Positions 24,270 through 32,446 of a DNA stretch of 32,579 bases are shown here, piece after piece. Position 1 is the stretch's first letter. Each line of letters begins with the position of its first letter. The notes under the pieces were generated by a model. It saw only the letters and a list, made by a program, of their open reading frames with translations, was not told where the DNA came from and did no database searches. This DNA comes from Candidatus Kuenenia stuttgartensis (lineage in GTDB: Bacteria; Planctomycetota; Planctomycetia; Planctomycetales; Planctomycetaceae). The position numbers and the translations under genes were made by a program. The stretch is taken from positions 1 through 32,579 of the forward strand of contig CAMAWN010000050.1 of assembly GCA_945861865.1 (NCBI GenBank), read 5' to 3'.

Positions 24270-25997
24270 ATGAATCGTTGGCTGCGTATCGGAACAGTCT
24301 GGTTGGCATTTGCAACAGTCTTGTTGCCTCGTTTGAGCCTGCGTGCCGAGGATGAAGCAACTCCGACCGACCGCCTGCTCCCGCCGGACGTATCGGTGTA
24401 CGTCTCGGTCCCCGATGTCGATGAGTTGAAGACTCGTTGGCTCAAGACGGCGTTTGGCAGTCTCACGCAGGACTCGGCGTTCGAGCCGTTCAAGGGCGAA
24501 ATCGCCAAGGCCATCGAAGGGGTCTCCAGCGAGATCGAAAAGGAAATTGGCGTTTCGCTGAAAGACTTGCTGGAAATTCCCAGCGGTGAGTTCGCGTTCG
24601 CCGTGCTGACGCCGCAGGGCAAGAAGCCCGCCGTCGTGATGTTTCTCGACTTCGGCGACAACGAGAAGACCGTTGATGCGTTAATGGAGAAGGCCGAGAA
24701 GGCCCTCGAAGAGAACGGTGCCGAAAGCGACGACGAAGAAATCGACGGCACGAAAGTCACCACTTGGACCTTCAAGAATGGTGCCGACAAGCCGAACCAG
24801 CTCGTCTATTTCATCAAGGACACGATGCTCGTCGCTTCCTCGGACATGGACACGGCGAAGGGAGTGCTGTCCCGCTGGGATGGCAAGCATTCGGACACAT
24901 TCGCCGATAATGACAACTACAACTTGATCCTCGAAAAGTGCTCGACCGACGACGAGGACGGCCTCTTCATGTGGTACATCAACCCGATGGGGCTGATCCA
25001 AGCCGCAGTTTCGCAAGTGGCGGCGCAGAATCCTCAGGCCGCGCTGGCGATGGGATTCCTCGATCCGCTGGGGATCACTGCTCTCAAGGCCATCGGCGGC
25101 TCGGCCGACATGGCGACCGAGAACTTTGACGGCATCACCAAGACGTTCATGGTGATCGAGCAGCCGACCAAGGGCTTGATGAACATCTTCCAATTCCCAG
25201 CGATCGAACAGAAGCCGCCGAAGTGGGTTTCGTCGAACGCCAGTGCGTGGTTCTCGCTGAATTGGGACATCGCCGGCGCGTACACGGCCATCGAGTCGAT
25301 GGTCGACATGTTCCGTGGCCCCGGCACAGTTGCCGCCCTGATCGATCAGATCGCGCAGCAAGAAGGGGGCCCGAAAGTGCATCTGAAGAAAGATATCATC
25401 GACGTCGTTTCTGGTCGCATCCAGGTCGTCATGGAACCGGCCACGAAGAAAGACGATGAGCCGGCACAAGATCGTGTCGTCGTCGCGTTGGGTTTGAAGG
25501 ACGCGAAGAAGTTTCAAGCGACGCTGACCAAGCTCACCAAAATGGCCGGCTTTCCCGGCCAGACACGCGAGTTCAAAAGCTCGACGATCATTGAGTTCGA
25601 GTTACCCGACTTCAGCGGTAGCTTGGAGCCGAAGATGGCAGGCTTGGCGATCGGCCAAGACCAATTGATGTTCAGCAACGACGTCACTGTCATCGAGGCG
25701 ATGCTGCGTGGCGACACAGACGGCGACGCTCTCGTCGATTCTGCGGCCTACAAGTCAATCGTCGAGCACCTGCCGGCTAAGGCGTCCATCGTCAGCTACT
25801 CGCGAAATGATTCGCAGGTCCAAACTTTGTGGGACATGGCCAAAGGTGGCCAGGCCGGTGCGTTCCTGCCGATGATCGACTTCTCGAAGCTGCCCGAATT
25901 CGACACCGTCAAAAAGTATCTGACCCCCAACGGCGGATACTCGGTTCCCGACAAGAAGGGCGTGCTGTTCGTCAGCTTCGGCACGAAGAAGAAGTAG
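24270..25997 (+). CDS. Exported hypothetical protein
   Basis: A 575-residue protein with a signal peptide (MNRWLRIGTVWLAFATVLLPRLSLRAED). The mature part is acidic and helix-rich. It begins PTDRLLPPDVSVYVSVPDVDELKTRW, a recurring opening in planctomycete exported proteins, and continues with SLTQDSAFEPFKGEIAKAIEG, where each half seems to have the same layout: a VSVPD-like strand, a helix, then FAVLTPQGKKPAVVMFLDFGDN. A second similar block appears near VVVALGLKDAKKFQATLTKL. Function is unknown. No cysteine pattern or catalytic motif stands out. ATG at 24270 immediately gives the signal sequence. A strong terminator follows. Confidence 0.9.
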   Translation: MNRWLRIGTVWLAFATVLLPRLSLRAEDEATPTDRLLPPDVSVYVSVPDVDELKTRWLKTAFGSLTQDSAFEPFKGEIAKAIEGVSSEIEKEIGVSLKDLLEIPSGEFAFAVLTPQGKKPAVVMFLDFGDNEKTVDALMEKAEKALEENGAESDDEEIDGTKVTTWTFKNGADKPNQLVYFIKDTMLVASSDMDTAKGVLSRWDGKHSDTFADNDNYNLILEKCSTDDEDGLFMWYINPMGLIQAAVSQVAAQNPQAALAMGFLDPLGITALKAIGGSADMATENFDGITKTFMVIEQPTKGLMNIFQFPAIEQKPPKWVSSNASAWFSLNWDIAGAYTAIESMVDMFRGPGTVAALIDQIAQQEGGPKVHLKKDIIDVVSGRIQVVMEPATKKDDEPAQDRVVVALGLKDAKKFQATLTKLTKMAGFPGQTREFKSSTIIEFELPDFSGSLEPKMAGLAIGQDQLMFSNDVTVIEAMLRGDTDGDALVDSAAYKSIVEHLPAKASIVSYSRNDSQVQTLWDMAKGGQAGAFLPMIDFSKLPEFDTVKKYLTPNGGYSVPDKKGVLFVSFGTKKK

Positions 25998-26025
25998 CGA
26001 GTCTCGTGGGGTACGACGATTTCCG

Positions 26026-26062
26026 AAGCCCGGCTTCTCACAGAAGCCGGGCTTTTTGTTTT
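26026..26062 (+). terminator. Rho-independent terminator
   Basis: AAGCCCGGCTTCT (26026-26038) and AGAAGCCGGGCTT (26042-26054) form a perfect 13-bp stem with the 3-nt loop CAC, then a T-rich run interrupted by one G (26053-26062). It lies 29 nt after the stop of the exported-protein gene and is the clearest terminator in the window. Confidence 0.95.
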
Positions 26063-26167
26063 GACGGTCTCTGTCCGTGTCGCTTCCGAAAAACCTCGGC
26101 GATACCACTCGCGGCGCTGAATGAGATGTTTCCCTGTTTGTGAGTTTCCGCGACACAGTGGATGGGG

Positions 26168-26196
26168 GTCAGGATGTCCGCGCCACGGACCCTGAC
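26168..26196. repeat. Imperfect intergenic hairpin
   Basis: The sequence from GTCAGG (26168) through GTCCG (26176-26180) folds back on CGGACCCTGAC (26186-26196), with a 2-nt bulge in the left arm and a short loop. It lies downstream of the PurN gene (minus strand) and the exported-protein terminator. The rest of 26063-26273 holds no gene I can support. Two copies of CTCAATCATG lie nearby (26231-26240 and about 26269). Confidence 0.5.
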
Positions 26197-26273
26197 GGAC
26201 TTCCCGAACCAACACCCTGTCGATTGGGACTCAATCATGACCCTCAATTTTCAGACCTTGGAAAAGGTCTCAA

Positions 26274-26942
26274 TCATGGCCGCGTGAGGGACAACCGCCC
26301 GTCCTCGATTTCCAACCACCCCTCGGCGAAGAGTCGAATCGCTTCGGGATAGGCATCGCACTCGGCCTCGAAGACGCGAGCGGCGAGGGTGTCGGGGGTG
26401 TCGCCTTCGAGGACCGGGACGGCACGTTGGACGATGATCGGGCCGTGGTCGTATTCGTTGTCGGCGAAGTGGACCGTGCAACCGCTGAGCTTCACGCCGC
26501 GAGCCAACACTGCCTCGTGAACGTGATGCCCGTGAAAGCCTTGCCCGCAGAACGCCGGAATCAGCGCCGGGTGAATGTTGAGCACGCGTCGCTCGAAGTC
26601 CGGCGGGATGCGGATCAGCGACAGGAACCCGGCCAGCGTGACCAGATCGACCTGAGCCGCTCGACAGGCGTCGAAAATCGCCGCTGAAAAACGCTCGACC
26701 GAATCAAACGTCTTGCGAGCGATCACCTCACACGGCAACCCCGCCTCGCGAGCACGCTCGATGCCGCCGATGCCCTCTCGGCTGGCGATGACGACGGCGA
26801 CCTCGGCATTCAACTCGCCCGCTTTGATCTTCTTCAAGAAGTTGACCAACGTTGTCCCGCCACCAGAAATCAACACTCCCAACCGAATCGGCCGATCCAG
26901 TTTGGGCGAACGGAACGCAGACGACGAAGCGGAAGATGTCAT
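26274..26942 (-). CDS. purN: Phosphoribosylglycinamide formyltransferase
   Basis: Transfers a formyl group from 10-formyltetrahydrofolate to GAR in step three of purine synthesis, cytosolic. The 222-residue protein has the GART signatures: LGVLISGGGTTLVNFLKKI near the start, the LAGFLSLI strand, catalytic Asn122 and His124 in NIHPALIPAF, and Asp165 in FADNEYDHGPIIVQ. The folate-binding loop reads CGQGFHGHHVHEAV. It is slightly longer than E. coli PurN owing to a Ser-rich N-terminal extension before LDRPIRLGVLISGGG. ATG at 26942 has AGGG about 8 nt upstream. No other purine genes are adjacent. A Tsr3-like gene lies upstream on the same strand. Confidence 0.95.
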   Translation of the reverse strand: MTSSASSSAFRSPKLDRPIRLGVLISGGGTTLVNFLKKIKAGELNAEVAVVIASREGIGGIERAREAGLPCEVIARKTFDSVERFSAAIFDACRAAQVDLVTLAGFLSLIRIPPDFERRVLNIHPALIPAFCGQGFHGHHVHEAVLARGVKLSGCTVHFADNEYDHGPIIVQRAVPVLEGDTPDTLAARVFEAECDAYPEAIRLFAEGWLEIEDGRLSLTRP

Positions 26943-27021
26943 GCGAAAGCCCTGTTTTCATGAGCGATGATTGGCGGAGATTAGCGTTCCGGTCCCTGCT
27001 TCTCGAACGAGTTGGAAACAC

Positions 27022-27516
27022 TCATCGAGGCGAATCTTCGCTCAGGGGGACCGGGGATGGTGGTTGGAGGAGTTCAGCGTTCTTTTGCAGGAACTCGTCG
27101 CGCCAGCGGTAGTGGTCGAGCAAAGTGGTGGTGTCTCGGCCAAGCAGGTGATACGCGAGATAGATCGCCTCGATCGTCGCCAATCCGGCGGAGGGATCAT
27201 CGAAGATCTTGGACACGCGCGGGTAGGCGGTTTGGCACGGCGGCAGGCTGCGAATCGGCAGGTGCGCGTATTTCTTTTCCATGCGTTCGGCGAGTCGCCA
27301 AGTGCCGTCGATGACGAGCAGTCCGCAGTTTCGATCCGCATCGCTGAGCAGCGGGCCGCCGATCCCGAGTCGCACATAACGATCCAGTGATTCGAGGCCG
27401 TCGTCGGGATAGGTCCAGAAGACAAACTCGTTGCGTGCGCGCAATGGCTCGACCGAGCATTTGCTGCGGTTCTCGCGGCGATGGACGACGATGATCGTGG
27501 GCGGGTGGTGCGGCAC
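27022..27516 (-). CDS. Tsr3-like protein (aminocarboxypropyltransferase superfamily)
   Basis: A protein of about 164 residues resembling the Tsr3 family, which in eukaryotes and archaea adds the aminocarboxypropyl group to small-subunit rRNA. Features: strand [62 protein letters not shown] (the DGTW corresponds to the DCSW of Tsr3), and [15 protein letters not shown]...[35 protein letters not shown] role in rRNA modification is inferred. The start is uncertain: GTG at 27516 (GAGG about 13 nt upstream) just precedes the domain, while TTG at 27576 would add 20 residues. Codons further upstream encode an implausible leader. It is divergent from the zinc-ribbon gene. Confidence 0.75.
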   Translation of the reverse strand: MPHHPPTIIVVHRRENRSKCSVEPLRARNEFVFWTYPDDGLESLDRYVRLGIGGPLLSDADRNCGLLVIDGTWRLAERMEKKYAHLPIRSLPPCQTAYPRVSKIFDDPSAGLATIEAIYLAYHLLGRDTTTLLDHYRWRDEFLQKNAELLQPPSPVPLSEDSPR

Positions 27517-27627
27517 GAGAGTCTGTGGCCTCGGTTCCGATTCGTGGCAGTCGTTGCTGGGGGAATTCGGCGGCAATAGAGTGACTCGGCCGGTCGATCG
27601 CAAGCGGCGCGGTGCGGAGTTGGTTCG

Positions 27628-28248
27628 ATGACGTTGTTGTTGTGTCCCGAATGTTGCCAGTGGCGCGAGCCGGTTGAGGGTCGCTGCCCCGTGTGTGTCG
27701 GGTCGCTCGATTTCGCCATTCCCGATCCGTCGTTGGAGACGATTGCGGAGGAGATCGGCGTTCTTCAAGGCCTGCTCGGCGAGGCAGGCGTTTCGCGAGG
27801 CGACCTGCCGAAGCGGGGGCGACTGTGGGCGACGACCAACGGATTGCTGTTCGTGCCGAGTGAGTCGCGAGTGATCGTGTTCACGAACGACGAACGTGCG
27901 GGGCACGCGATGCGATCTGGCAGGCTCGGCCGATGGATTGGCCGGTGGTGGTCACGGCTGAGCAGACGCGAACCGGCGGCTCGATTCGCGTGCGAACGTC
28001 GAGAAAGCGGGTTGGCGGCCAGCGACCGGCTCGCGTTGGCGGAGTTACTTCGATCTGATCCGGGAGTTCTGTTTTGGTCTCGCGGCAGGATCGCCACATG
28101 GCGGAGGCATCACGGTCGGTGGGAATTGATTCGACCGAATACATTCTCGTGGCCGGAGCGGATTGCGATGTGTGATCGTGATGGCGATCGTGCTCTACAA
28201 ACTTGGCTGGAGACAACAGCGTGCCCGCTCCCCGTGAATGTTCGTTGA
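27628..28248 (+). CDS. Zinc-ribbon hypothetical protein
   Basis: A 206-residue protein with an N-terminal zinc ribbon: Cys6 and Cys9 in CPEC, Cys20 and Cys23 in CPVC. The remainder contains [50 protein letters not shown], a basic Trp/Arg-rich stretch ([18 protein letters not shown]), then a C-terminal part with [26 protein letters not shown]. It has no signal peptide or clear membrane helix. Function is unknown. ATG at 27628. It overlaps the next gene by 28 nt in another frame, so the two are likely co-expressed. Confidence 0.8.
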   Translation: MTLLLCPECCQWREPVEGRCPVCVGSLDFAIPDPSLETIAEEIGVLQGLLGEAGVSRGDLPKRGRLWATTNGLLFVPSESRVIVFTNDERAGHAMRSGRLGRWIGRWWSRLSRREPAARFACERRESGLAASDRLALAELLRSDPGVLFWSRGRIATWRRHHGRWELIRPNTFSWPERIAMCDRDGDRALQTWLETTACPLPVNVR

Positions 28249-29399
28249 AGGAATTCCTCGATCTGCTGCGTGATTCGCTGAACCGAGATGCCTGTTGGGG
28301 CGTCGTGCTCAGCCAACCGTGCCGTGGTGAATCGCCAAGCAAGCTGACGGTTCGACCGGTCGAGTTGTCCGGTGAGCGTTGCTATCAACTGGCCGAGCGG
28401 CGTGGCAAGCAAGAGTTCCATCTCAACCTCAATGCCGCTGCGTTGCAGACGCGGATCACCTCCGACTTCGGCGAACGGTTTGAGCAAGCCGATCTCTTCG
28501 CGCCGGACGCCGACTACTCGGCGCGAGTGATTCGCAAGGATGTTGTGCGACTCACCAAACGCCGGCCGTCGAAGTCCGCTCCGGCGCTGACGCATGATCG
28601 CGGCAAGCAATACTTGATTCCGGAAGGACGGCCGTGTCCGTTCTTGACGGAGATCGGCGTGATGACTCCGGCGGGGCAGGTCAAAGCCGCGCATCAGGCG
28701 AAGTTCCGGCAGGTGAATCGGTTTCTGGAATTCGTGGACGACGTGCTGCCCGAACTTCCGCCGACGGGAGTTCTGCGAGTCATCGACTTCGGCTGCGGCA
28801 AGAGCTATCTGACGTTCGCGCTGCATTACTTGCTGACCGAGTTGCGTGGCCGCGAGGTCGAGATCATCGGTCTCGACTTGAAGGCGGAGGTCGTGCGCGA
28901 TTGCCAGCAGATTGCCGAGCGGCTTGGTTGTCGGGGCTTGCGATTCGAGGTCGGCGACATCGCGGGCTATGAGACGACGGGGCCGGTGCACCTGTCGGTC
29001 TCGCTGCACGCGTGCGACACGGCGACCGATGCGGCACTGGCTCAAGCCGTGCGGTGGCAAGCGCGAGTCATCCTCGCGGTGCCGTGTTGTCAGCACGAAC
29101 TCTTCGGTTTGTTGAGCGACGCCGCGCTGCCAGGACTGCTGCAGCACGGCATCCTGAAAGAACGCTTCGCCGCGCTGGCGACGGAGGCTCTGCGAGCGGG
29201 GTTGTTGGAAGCGGTCGGCTATCGAACTCAAGTCGTTGAGTTCATCGACATGGAGCACACGCCGAAGAACCTGCTGCTGCGAGCCGTGCGAACGGATCGG
29301 CCGAGTTTGGAAAGTCGCGATCGGTACGAGCAACTCAAGCAACAACTCGATCTGCGCGAGTTCGCCTTGGAACGATTGCTCTCGAGGGATCGCGACTGA
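28221..29399 (+). CDS. Class I SAM-dependent methyltransferase
   Basis: A 392-residue protein with a SAM-binding Rossmann fold in its middle. Motif I is VIDFGCGKSYLTFALHYLL at about 188-206; next come EIIGLDLKAEVVRDCQ, RFEVGDIAGY and VHLSVSLHACDTATDAALAQAV. A VPCCQHELF motif and a helical C-terminus ending LREFALERLLSRDRD follow. The HACD motif and CC pair recall the Methyltransf_32 group, with a likely nucleic-acid or protein substrate. The N-terminal 150 residues (QYLIPEGRPCPFLTEIGVMTPAGQVKA) are probably the substrate-recognition part. GTG at 28221 has GGAG 10 nt upstream; a TTG at 28203 is also possible. Confidence 0.88.
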   Translation: MPAPRECSLKEFLDLLRDSLNRDACWGVVLSQPCRGESPSKLTVRPVELSGERCYQLAERRGKQEFHLNLNAAALQTRITSDFGERFEQADLFAPDADYSARVIRKDVVRLTKRRPSKSAPALTHDRGKQYLIPEGRPCPFLTEIGVMTPAGQVKAAHQAKFRQVNRFLEFVDDVLPELPPTGVLRVIDFGCGKSYLTFALHYLLTELRGREVEIIGLDLKAEVVRDCQQIAERLGCRGLRFEVGDIAGYETTGPVHLSVSLHACDTATDAALAQAVRWQARVILAVPCCQHELFGLLSDAALPGLLQHGILKERFAALATEALRAGLLEAVGYRTQVVEFIDMEHTPKNLLLRAVRTDRPSLESRDRYEQLKQQLDLREFALERLLSRDRD

Positions 29400-29531
29400 C
29401 TCCCAGCCGCTCGCGAGATGCGCTCATCAGTTGCATCGAGTCGGGAATGACCGTATCTAGCCCGCCCCCGATGATGATGAACAGACTTCGCCGATGCGAT
29501 TTGGCGGCGAAACCACTCCTGGGATTTCAAG

Positions 29532-29643
29532 ATGCCGATCAAAGTCGCGTGTGCCTGCGGAAAGAAGCTGACGTTGCGAGGGCACACCGGTGTCGTCGGG
29601 CAGCGCGGATCACACCGTGAAGGTGTGGGATTTCTCGCCTTAG
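29532..29643 (+). pseudogene. Remnant of a zinc-ribbon/WD40 protein gene
   Basis: The start reads MPIKVACACGKKL, the same zinc-ribbon opening as the next gene, then LTLRGHTGVV (29568-29597), the start of a WD40 repeat. One base later, in another frame, GSADHTVKVWDFSP and TAG (29599-29643) give the end of a WD40 repeat. The rest of the zinc ribbon (second CPxC), the middle and most of the repeat are missing, and the frame is broken. The gene has apparently collapsed by internal deletion. About 73 aligned bases around the start are roughly three-quarters identical to those at 29700-29772. Other bases in 29400-29733 hold nothing I recognise. Confidence 0.75.
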
Positions 29644-29733
29644 CCGTGACAGTTGGCAGAGAATGCTCGCAGTCCACTCAAACACTTCTCGCCATCGTCG
29701 ATCTGGCGGCGAACAGACTCGGAGAACTTCGGA

Positions 29734-32079
29734 ATGGCGATCAAAGTCGTATGTGCGTGTGGGAAGAAGCTCGCGGTCAAAGACGAACTCGCGGGAAAGA
29801 AAGTGAAGTGTCCCGCGTGCCAGAAGCCGATGCGGGTGCCGAAGCCCAAGATCGAGGAGGTCGAGGATGAATGGGACTTGGGCGACTCGGCCGAAGAGGA
29901 CTTCGACGACGAACCGGCGAAGTCGCGCGGCGGGAAGTCGGCGGCCTCGCGCGGGACGGTGTCGCGGAAGAGTGTCGGCAAAGGCCAAGGGAAGAAGTCC
30001 AAGTCCACGAATCGCGGCCTGCTGATCGGCCTGTCGGCGGGAGGCGGCGTGTTGGTCGTCGCCTTGCTGGCTTGGCTGCTCTGGCCCGTCGCGGAGGTCG
30101 CGCCGGTCGCCGACCAGCCGAAAGACAATTCGACTGGCGGGGCTGAGGCGGCGGCTTCCACTGCGGAGCCACGCTATGCCTCGTTCTCAGAGTTCACGGA
30201 TGGCATGAATGAGACGCTAATGGCCGGCATGGTTTCCGAAGGTCATTCCGTGCCGTGGACGATGCCGGGGGATGTTTCCTTCGACGCGGCCTTTCCCTCG
30301 AAGGAGAACACCTTTGTCGATGGTGCGGCCATGTTCGCGGATGGTTCGATTCGGCATCTGCGAGTCCGAGACAGCATCCTTCGTCCAACGTATCGTGCAT
30401 TGTTCACGATCGGCGGCAACGAATCCGCATCATTCTTGGCGTTGTATCCTCCGGGTGCCGACACTTCGGACCCCACCTATCCCACGCAAGAGCAAGTCCG
30501 ACACGCGGAAGCTCGTATCCAGAATAAGAACTCGCTGAAGGCGATCGCGGTCGCGTTTCACAACTACAACGACACCTACAAGCACCTTCCTCCAGCGACG
30601 GTTTATGGATCGGACGGGAAGCCGTGGCATAGCTGGCGGGTGTTGATCCTGCCGCTGCTGGGACACCAAGCGCTGTACGACGAGTACGACCAAGGCGTCC
30701 CTTGGAATGATCCGAAGAACGCGGCGGTCATTGCCAAGATGCCGAAGGAGTATCGCGATCCTTTATCCAACGATCCTCAAAGCACACTGACGCCGTATCT
30801 GGTCATCACCGGACCGGGGACAGCCTTTCCCACGGGAAACGCCGCGCGAGAGATGCCTCGGCCGACGACCTCCGCCCCGAACTCGGCGGCTCTTGCGGGG
30901 AACAATTCAGCGACACCCAAGACCTCAGCGAATCCGCCCGCGAGTGACGTGACCGGTGACCTCAAGGCGCTGCAAGGCGACTGGCATGTGGTGGAGATGC
31001 AGAGCGACCCGCCCCTACCGCCGCAGCAACTCGAAACGTTCAAGGTCGCCACGATCTCATTTGTTGGGGATTCGATGATCGTGGACAATCCCGCTGCTGG
31101 CGTCTCTCTGCCTCCGCGGTCAATCCAGCTGGATTCGTCACAGAACCCCAAAGCGATCGACGTGATGCCTCCGGCGGGCGTTGCGAATGCCAAACAGCAA
31201 TTGGGAATCTATGCGATTGAAAATGACGTGCTCCGGCTGTTCCTTGCCGCCGCCAAGCGTCCCACGTCGTTTACGCCGATCAAGGGACTGCGCGAAGGAA
31301 TCATGGTCCTGCATCGCGGGCGAGCGGCGGGTGTGACGAATGCCCCGGCGACGGCGGACAAGTTCGACCACAAGGCGTATGAACTCGCCAAGCCGAAGCT
31401 GGACGCGCTGAAGATTCCACATCAACTCGTCGCGCGGCGGGACGCACCAGAAATCTTCCCGGATGGCGTCTCATCCGCGGTGCAACTGGGCCTCCCCGAT
31501 CTTCGCGGCTTCGACATTTATCCCGACAATGTTTGGACGCCGCTCAGGTCGATCAGCCACGTGCACGTCATGGCGACGGAAACGGGAGACGGGAGACTCA
31601 AGCAACTTGCCGAACATCCAGGACTGATCGGGCTTGGTTTTCGCAAGCCCTGTACGATCACCGCCACGGGTCTAGCACATTTGAAGAAGTCTCCGCACTT
31701 GCGGAGCTTCATGCTCAACGAAGTTCCGATCACTCCCGAAGTGGCGAAGGCCATCGGCGAACTCCACGAGTTAAGGGTGCTGAACATCGACGGGGCGCCC
31801 GTCACCGGCGAGATGGTCGAGTCGTTCTTGCCGCTGAAGAATCTGGTCGGCCTGAGCCTGCAGAACACCGGCCTGACGGATGCCGAGGCCGCTCAGATCG
31901 CCAAGCTGTCCAAGTTGCAGACGCTCTTTCTGGACCAGTCGAAGATCACGGACCAGGGCTTGCAATCCCTGAAAAGCCTCAGCGGGCTGACGCTGCTCAG
32001 CGTGCGCGGATTGAACGTCTCGCCGCAGGCCATCGCAGACCTCCAGCAGGCCCTGCCGAAATGCAAGATTCTCAAGTGA
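29734..32079 (+). CDS. Zinc-ribbon/permuted DUF1559/TIGR03067/LRR membrane protein
   Basis: A 781-residue membrane protein. In order: zinc ribbon (Cys7, Cys9, Cys26, Cys29: CAC...CPAC); acidic then basic linker; one membrane helix at about 95-117; residues 172-230 (VPWTMPGDVSFD...FVDGAAMFADGSIRHL...YRALFTIGGNE), which resemble the C-terminal end of DUF1559; residues 262-365 (NSLKAIAVAFHNYNDTYKHLPPATV, SWRVLILPLLGHQALYDEYD), which resemble its N-terminal core; a Thr/Ser/Pro linker; TIGR03067 at about 408-530 (LKALQGDWHVVEM...LGIYAIENDVLRLFL); and C-terminal leucine-rich repeats (about 600-781). ATG at 29734 gives MAIKVVCACGKK; the TTG at 29653 is an in-frame read-through of the duplicated leader. 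The two DUF1559 parts are in the reverse of their normal order. Function is unknown. Confidence 0.88.
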   Translation: MAIKVVCACGKKLAVKDELAGKKVKCPACQKPMRVPKPKIEEVEDEWDLGDSAEEDFDDEPAKSRGGKSAASRGTVSRKSVGKGQGKKSKSTNRGLLIGLSAGGGVLVVALLAWLLWPVAEVAPVADQPKDNSTGGAEAAASTAEPRYASFSEFTDGMNETLMAGMVSEGHSVPWTMPGDVSFDAAFPSKENTFVDGAAMFADGSIRHLRVRDSILRPTYRALFTIGGNESASFLALYPPGADTSDPTYPTQEQVRHAEARIQNKNSLKAIAVAFHNYNDTYKHLPPATVYGSDGKPWHSWRVLILPLLGHQALYDEYDQGVPWNDPKNAAVIAKMPKEYRDPLSNDPQSTLTPYLVITGPGTAFPTGNAAREMPRPTTSAPNSAALAGNNSATPKTSANPPASDVTGDLKALQGDWHVVEMQSDPPLPPQQLETFKVATISFVGDSMIVDNPAAGVSLPPRSIQLDSSQNPKAIDVMPPAGVANAKQQLGIYAIENDVLRLFLAAAKRPTSFTPIKGLREGIMVLHRGRAAGVTNAPATADKFDHKAYELAKPKLDALKIPHQLVARRDAPEIFPDGVSSAVQLGLPDLRGFDIYPDNVWTPLRSISHVHVMATETGDGRLKQLAEHPGLIGLGFRKPCTITATGLAHLKKSPHLRSFMLNEVPITPEVAKAIGELHELRVLNIDGAPVTGEMVESFLPLKNLVGLSLQNTGLTDAEAAQIAKLSKLQTLFLDQSKITDQGLQSLKSLSGLTLLSVRGLNVSPQAIADLQQALPKCKILK

Positions 32080-32097
32080 CTGGGATTCCCATGCCTG

Positions 32098-32163
32098 GCG
32101 CGGGTCTCACGACTCCGCCGCTGGACGGACCGAAGGTCTCACCGAATCGCTGGAGACCCGCGC
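32098..32163. repeat. 11-bp inverted repeat downstream of the LRR gene
   Basis: GCGCGGGTCTC (32098-32108) and GAGACCCGCGC (32153-32163) are perfect reverse complements 44 nt apart, with a further internal GGTCTC near 32135-32140 able to pair with the right arm. It starts 18 nt after the stop at 32079 and has no T tract, so it is a possible factor-dependent terminator or a dispersed repeat. Confidence 0.6.
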
Positions 32164-32244
32164 ACAGCGTGCCTGACCACGACGTAACTGCTCAACGTGA
32201 CGAAACGGTCGAAATGACGTAAACCCAGGCCGGTTGTCATAAAC

Positions 32245-32412
32245 CTTGACTCCGAACCAGCGCCAACCGAAGTTGTTGCCATCCCGGAGTCGGCGGGATT
32301 GATGAAAACCGCGGTTGCCGCCTCTCTGGAGTCGGCGGGATTGATGAAAACTTTGGTTGGCGGCTGTCTGGAGTCGGCGGGATTGATGCCAACCGTCGTT
32401 GGCGACCATCCG
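32245..32412. repeat. 42-bp tandem repeats, three full copies plus a diverged one
   Basis: Units start at 32287, 32329 and 32371; a diverged unit may precede them. The first 18 bases (GAGTCGGCGGGATTGATG) are identical in all three full units. The other 24 differ but keep a small stem, AAC-4 nt-GTT, with the four loop bases different each time. The length is a multiple of three, so several frames stay open on both strands (for example a 14-residue INPADSR-type repeat), but none has a convincing start or composition. I treat it as a repeat, not a gene. Confidence 0.85.
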
Positions 32413-32446
32413 GCCGCCTCCGGAGAGGTAATCCGGTTCGCAGAAA

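Noticed and set aside
28110..29345. Long minus-strand open frame (411 codons) opposite the methyltransferase.
   Set aside because: Shadow of a clear SAM-dependent methyltransferase gene; rich in Gln/Arg with no domain features.
32245..32412. CRISPR array.
   Set aside because: Only three regular units, with an 18-nt constant part and 24-nt parts that still resemble each other; there are no cas genes in the window.
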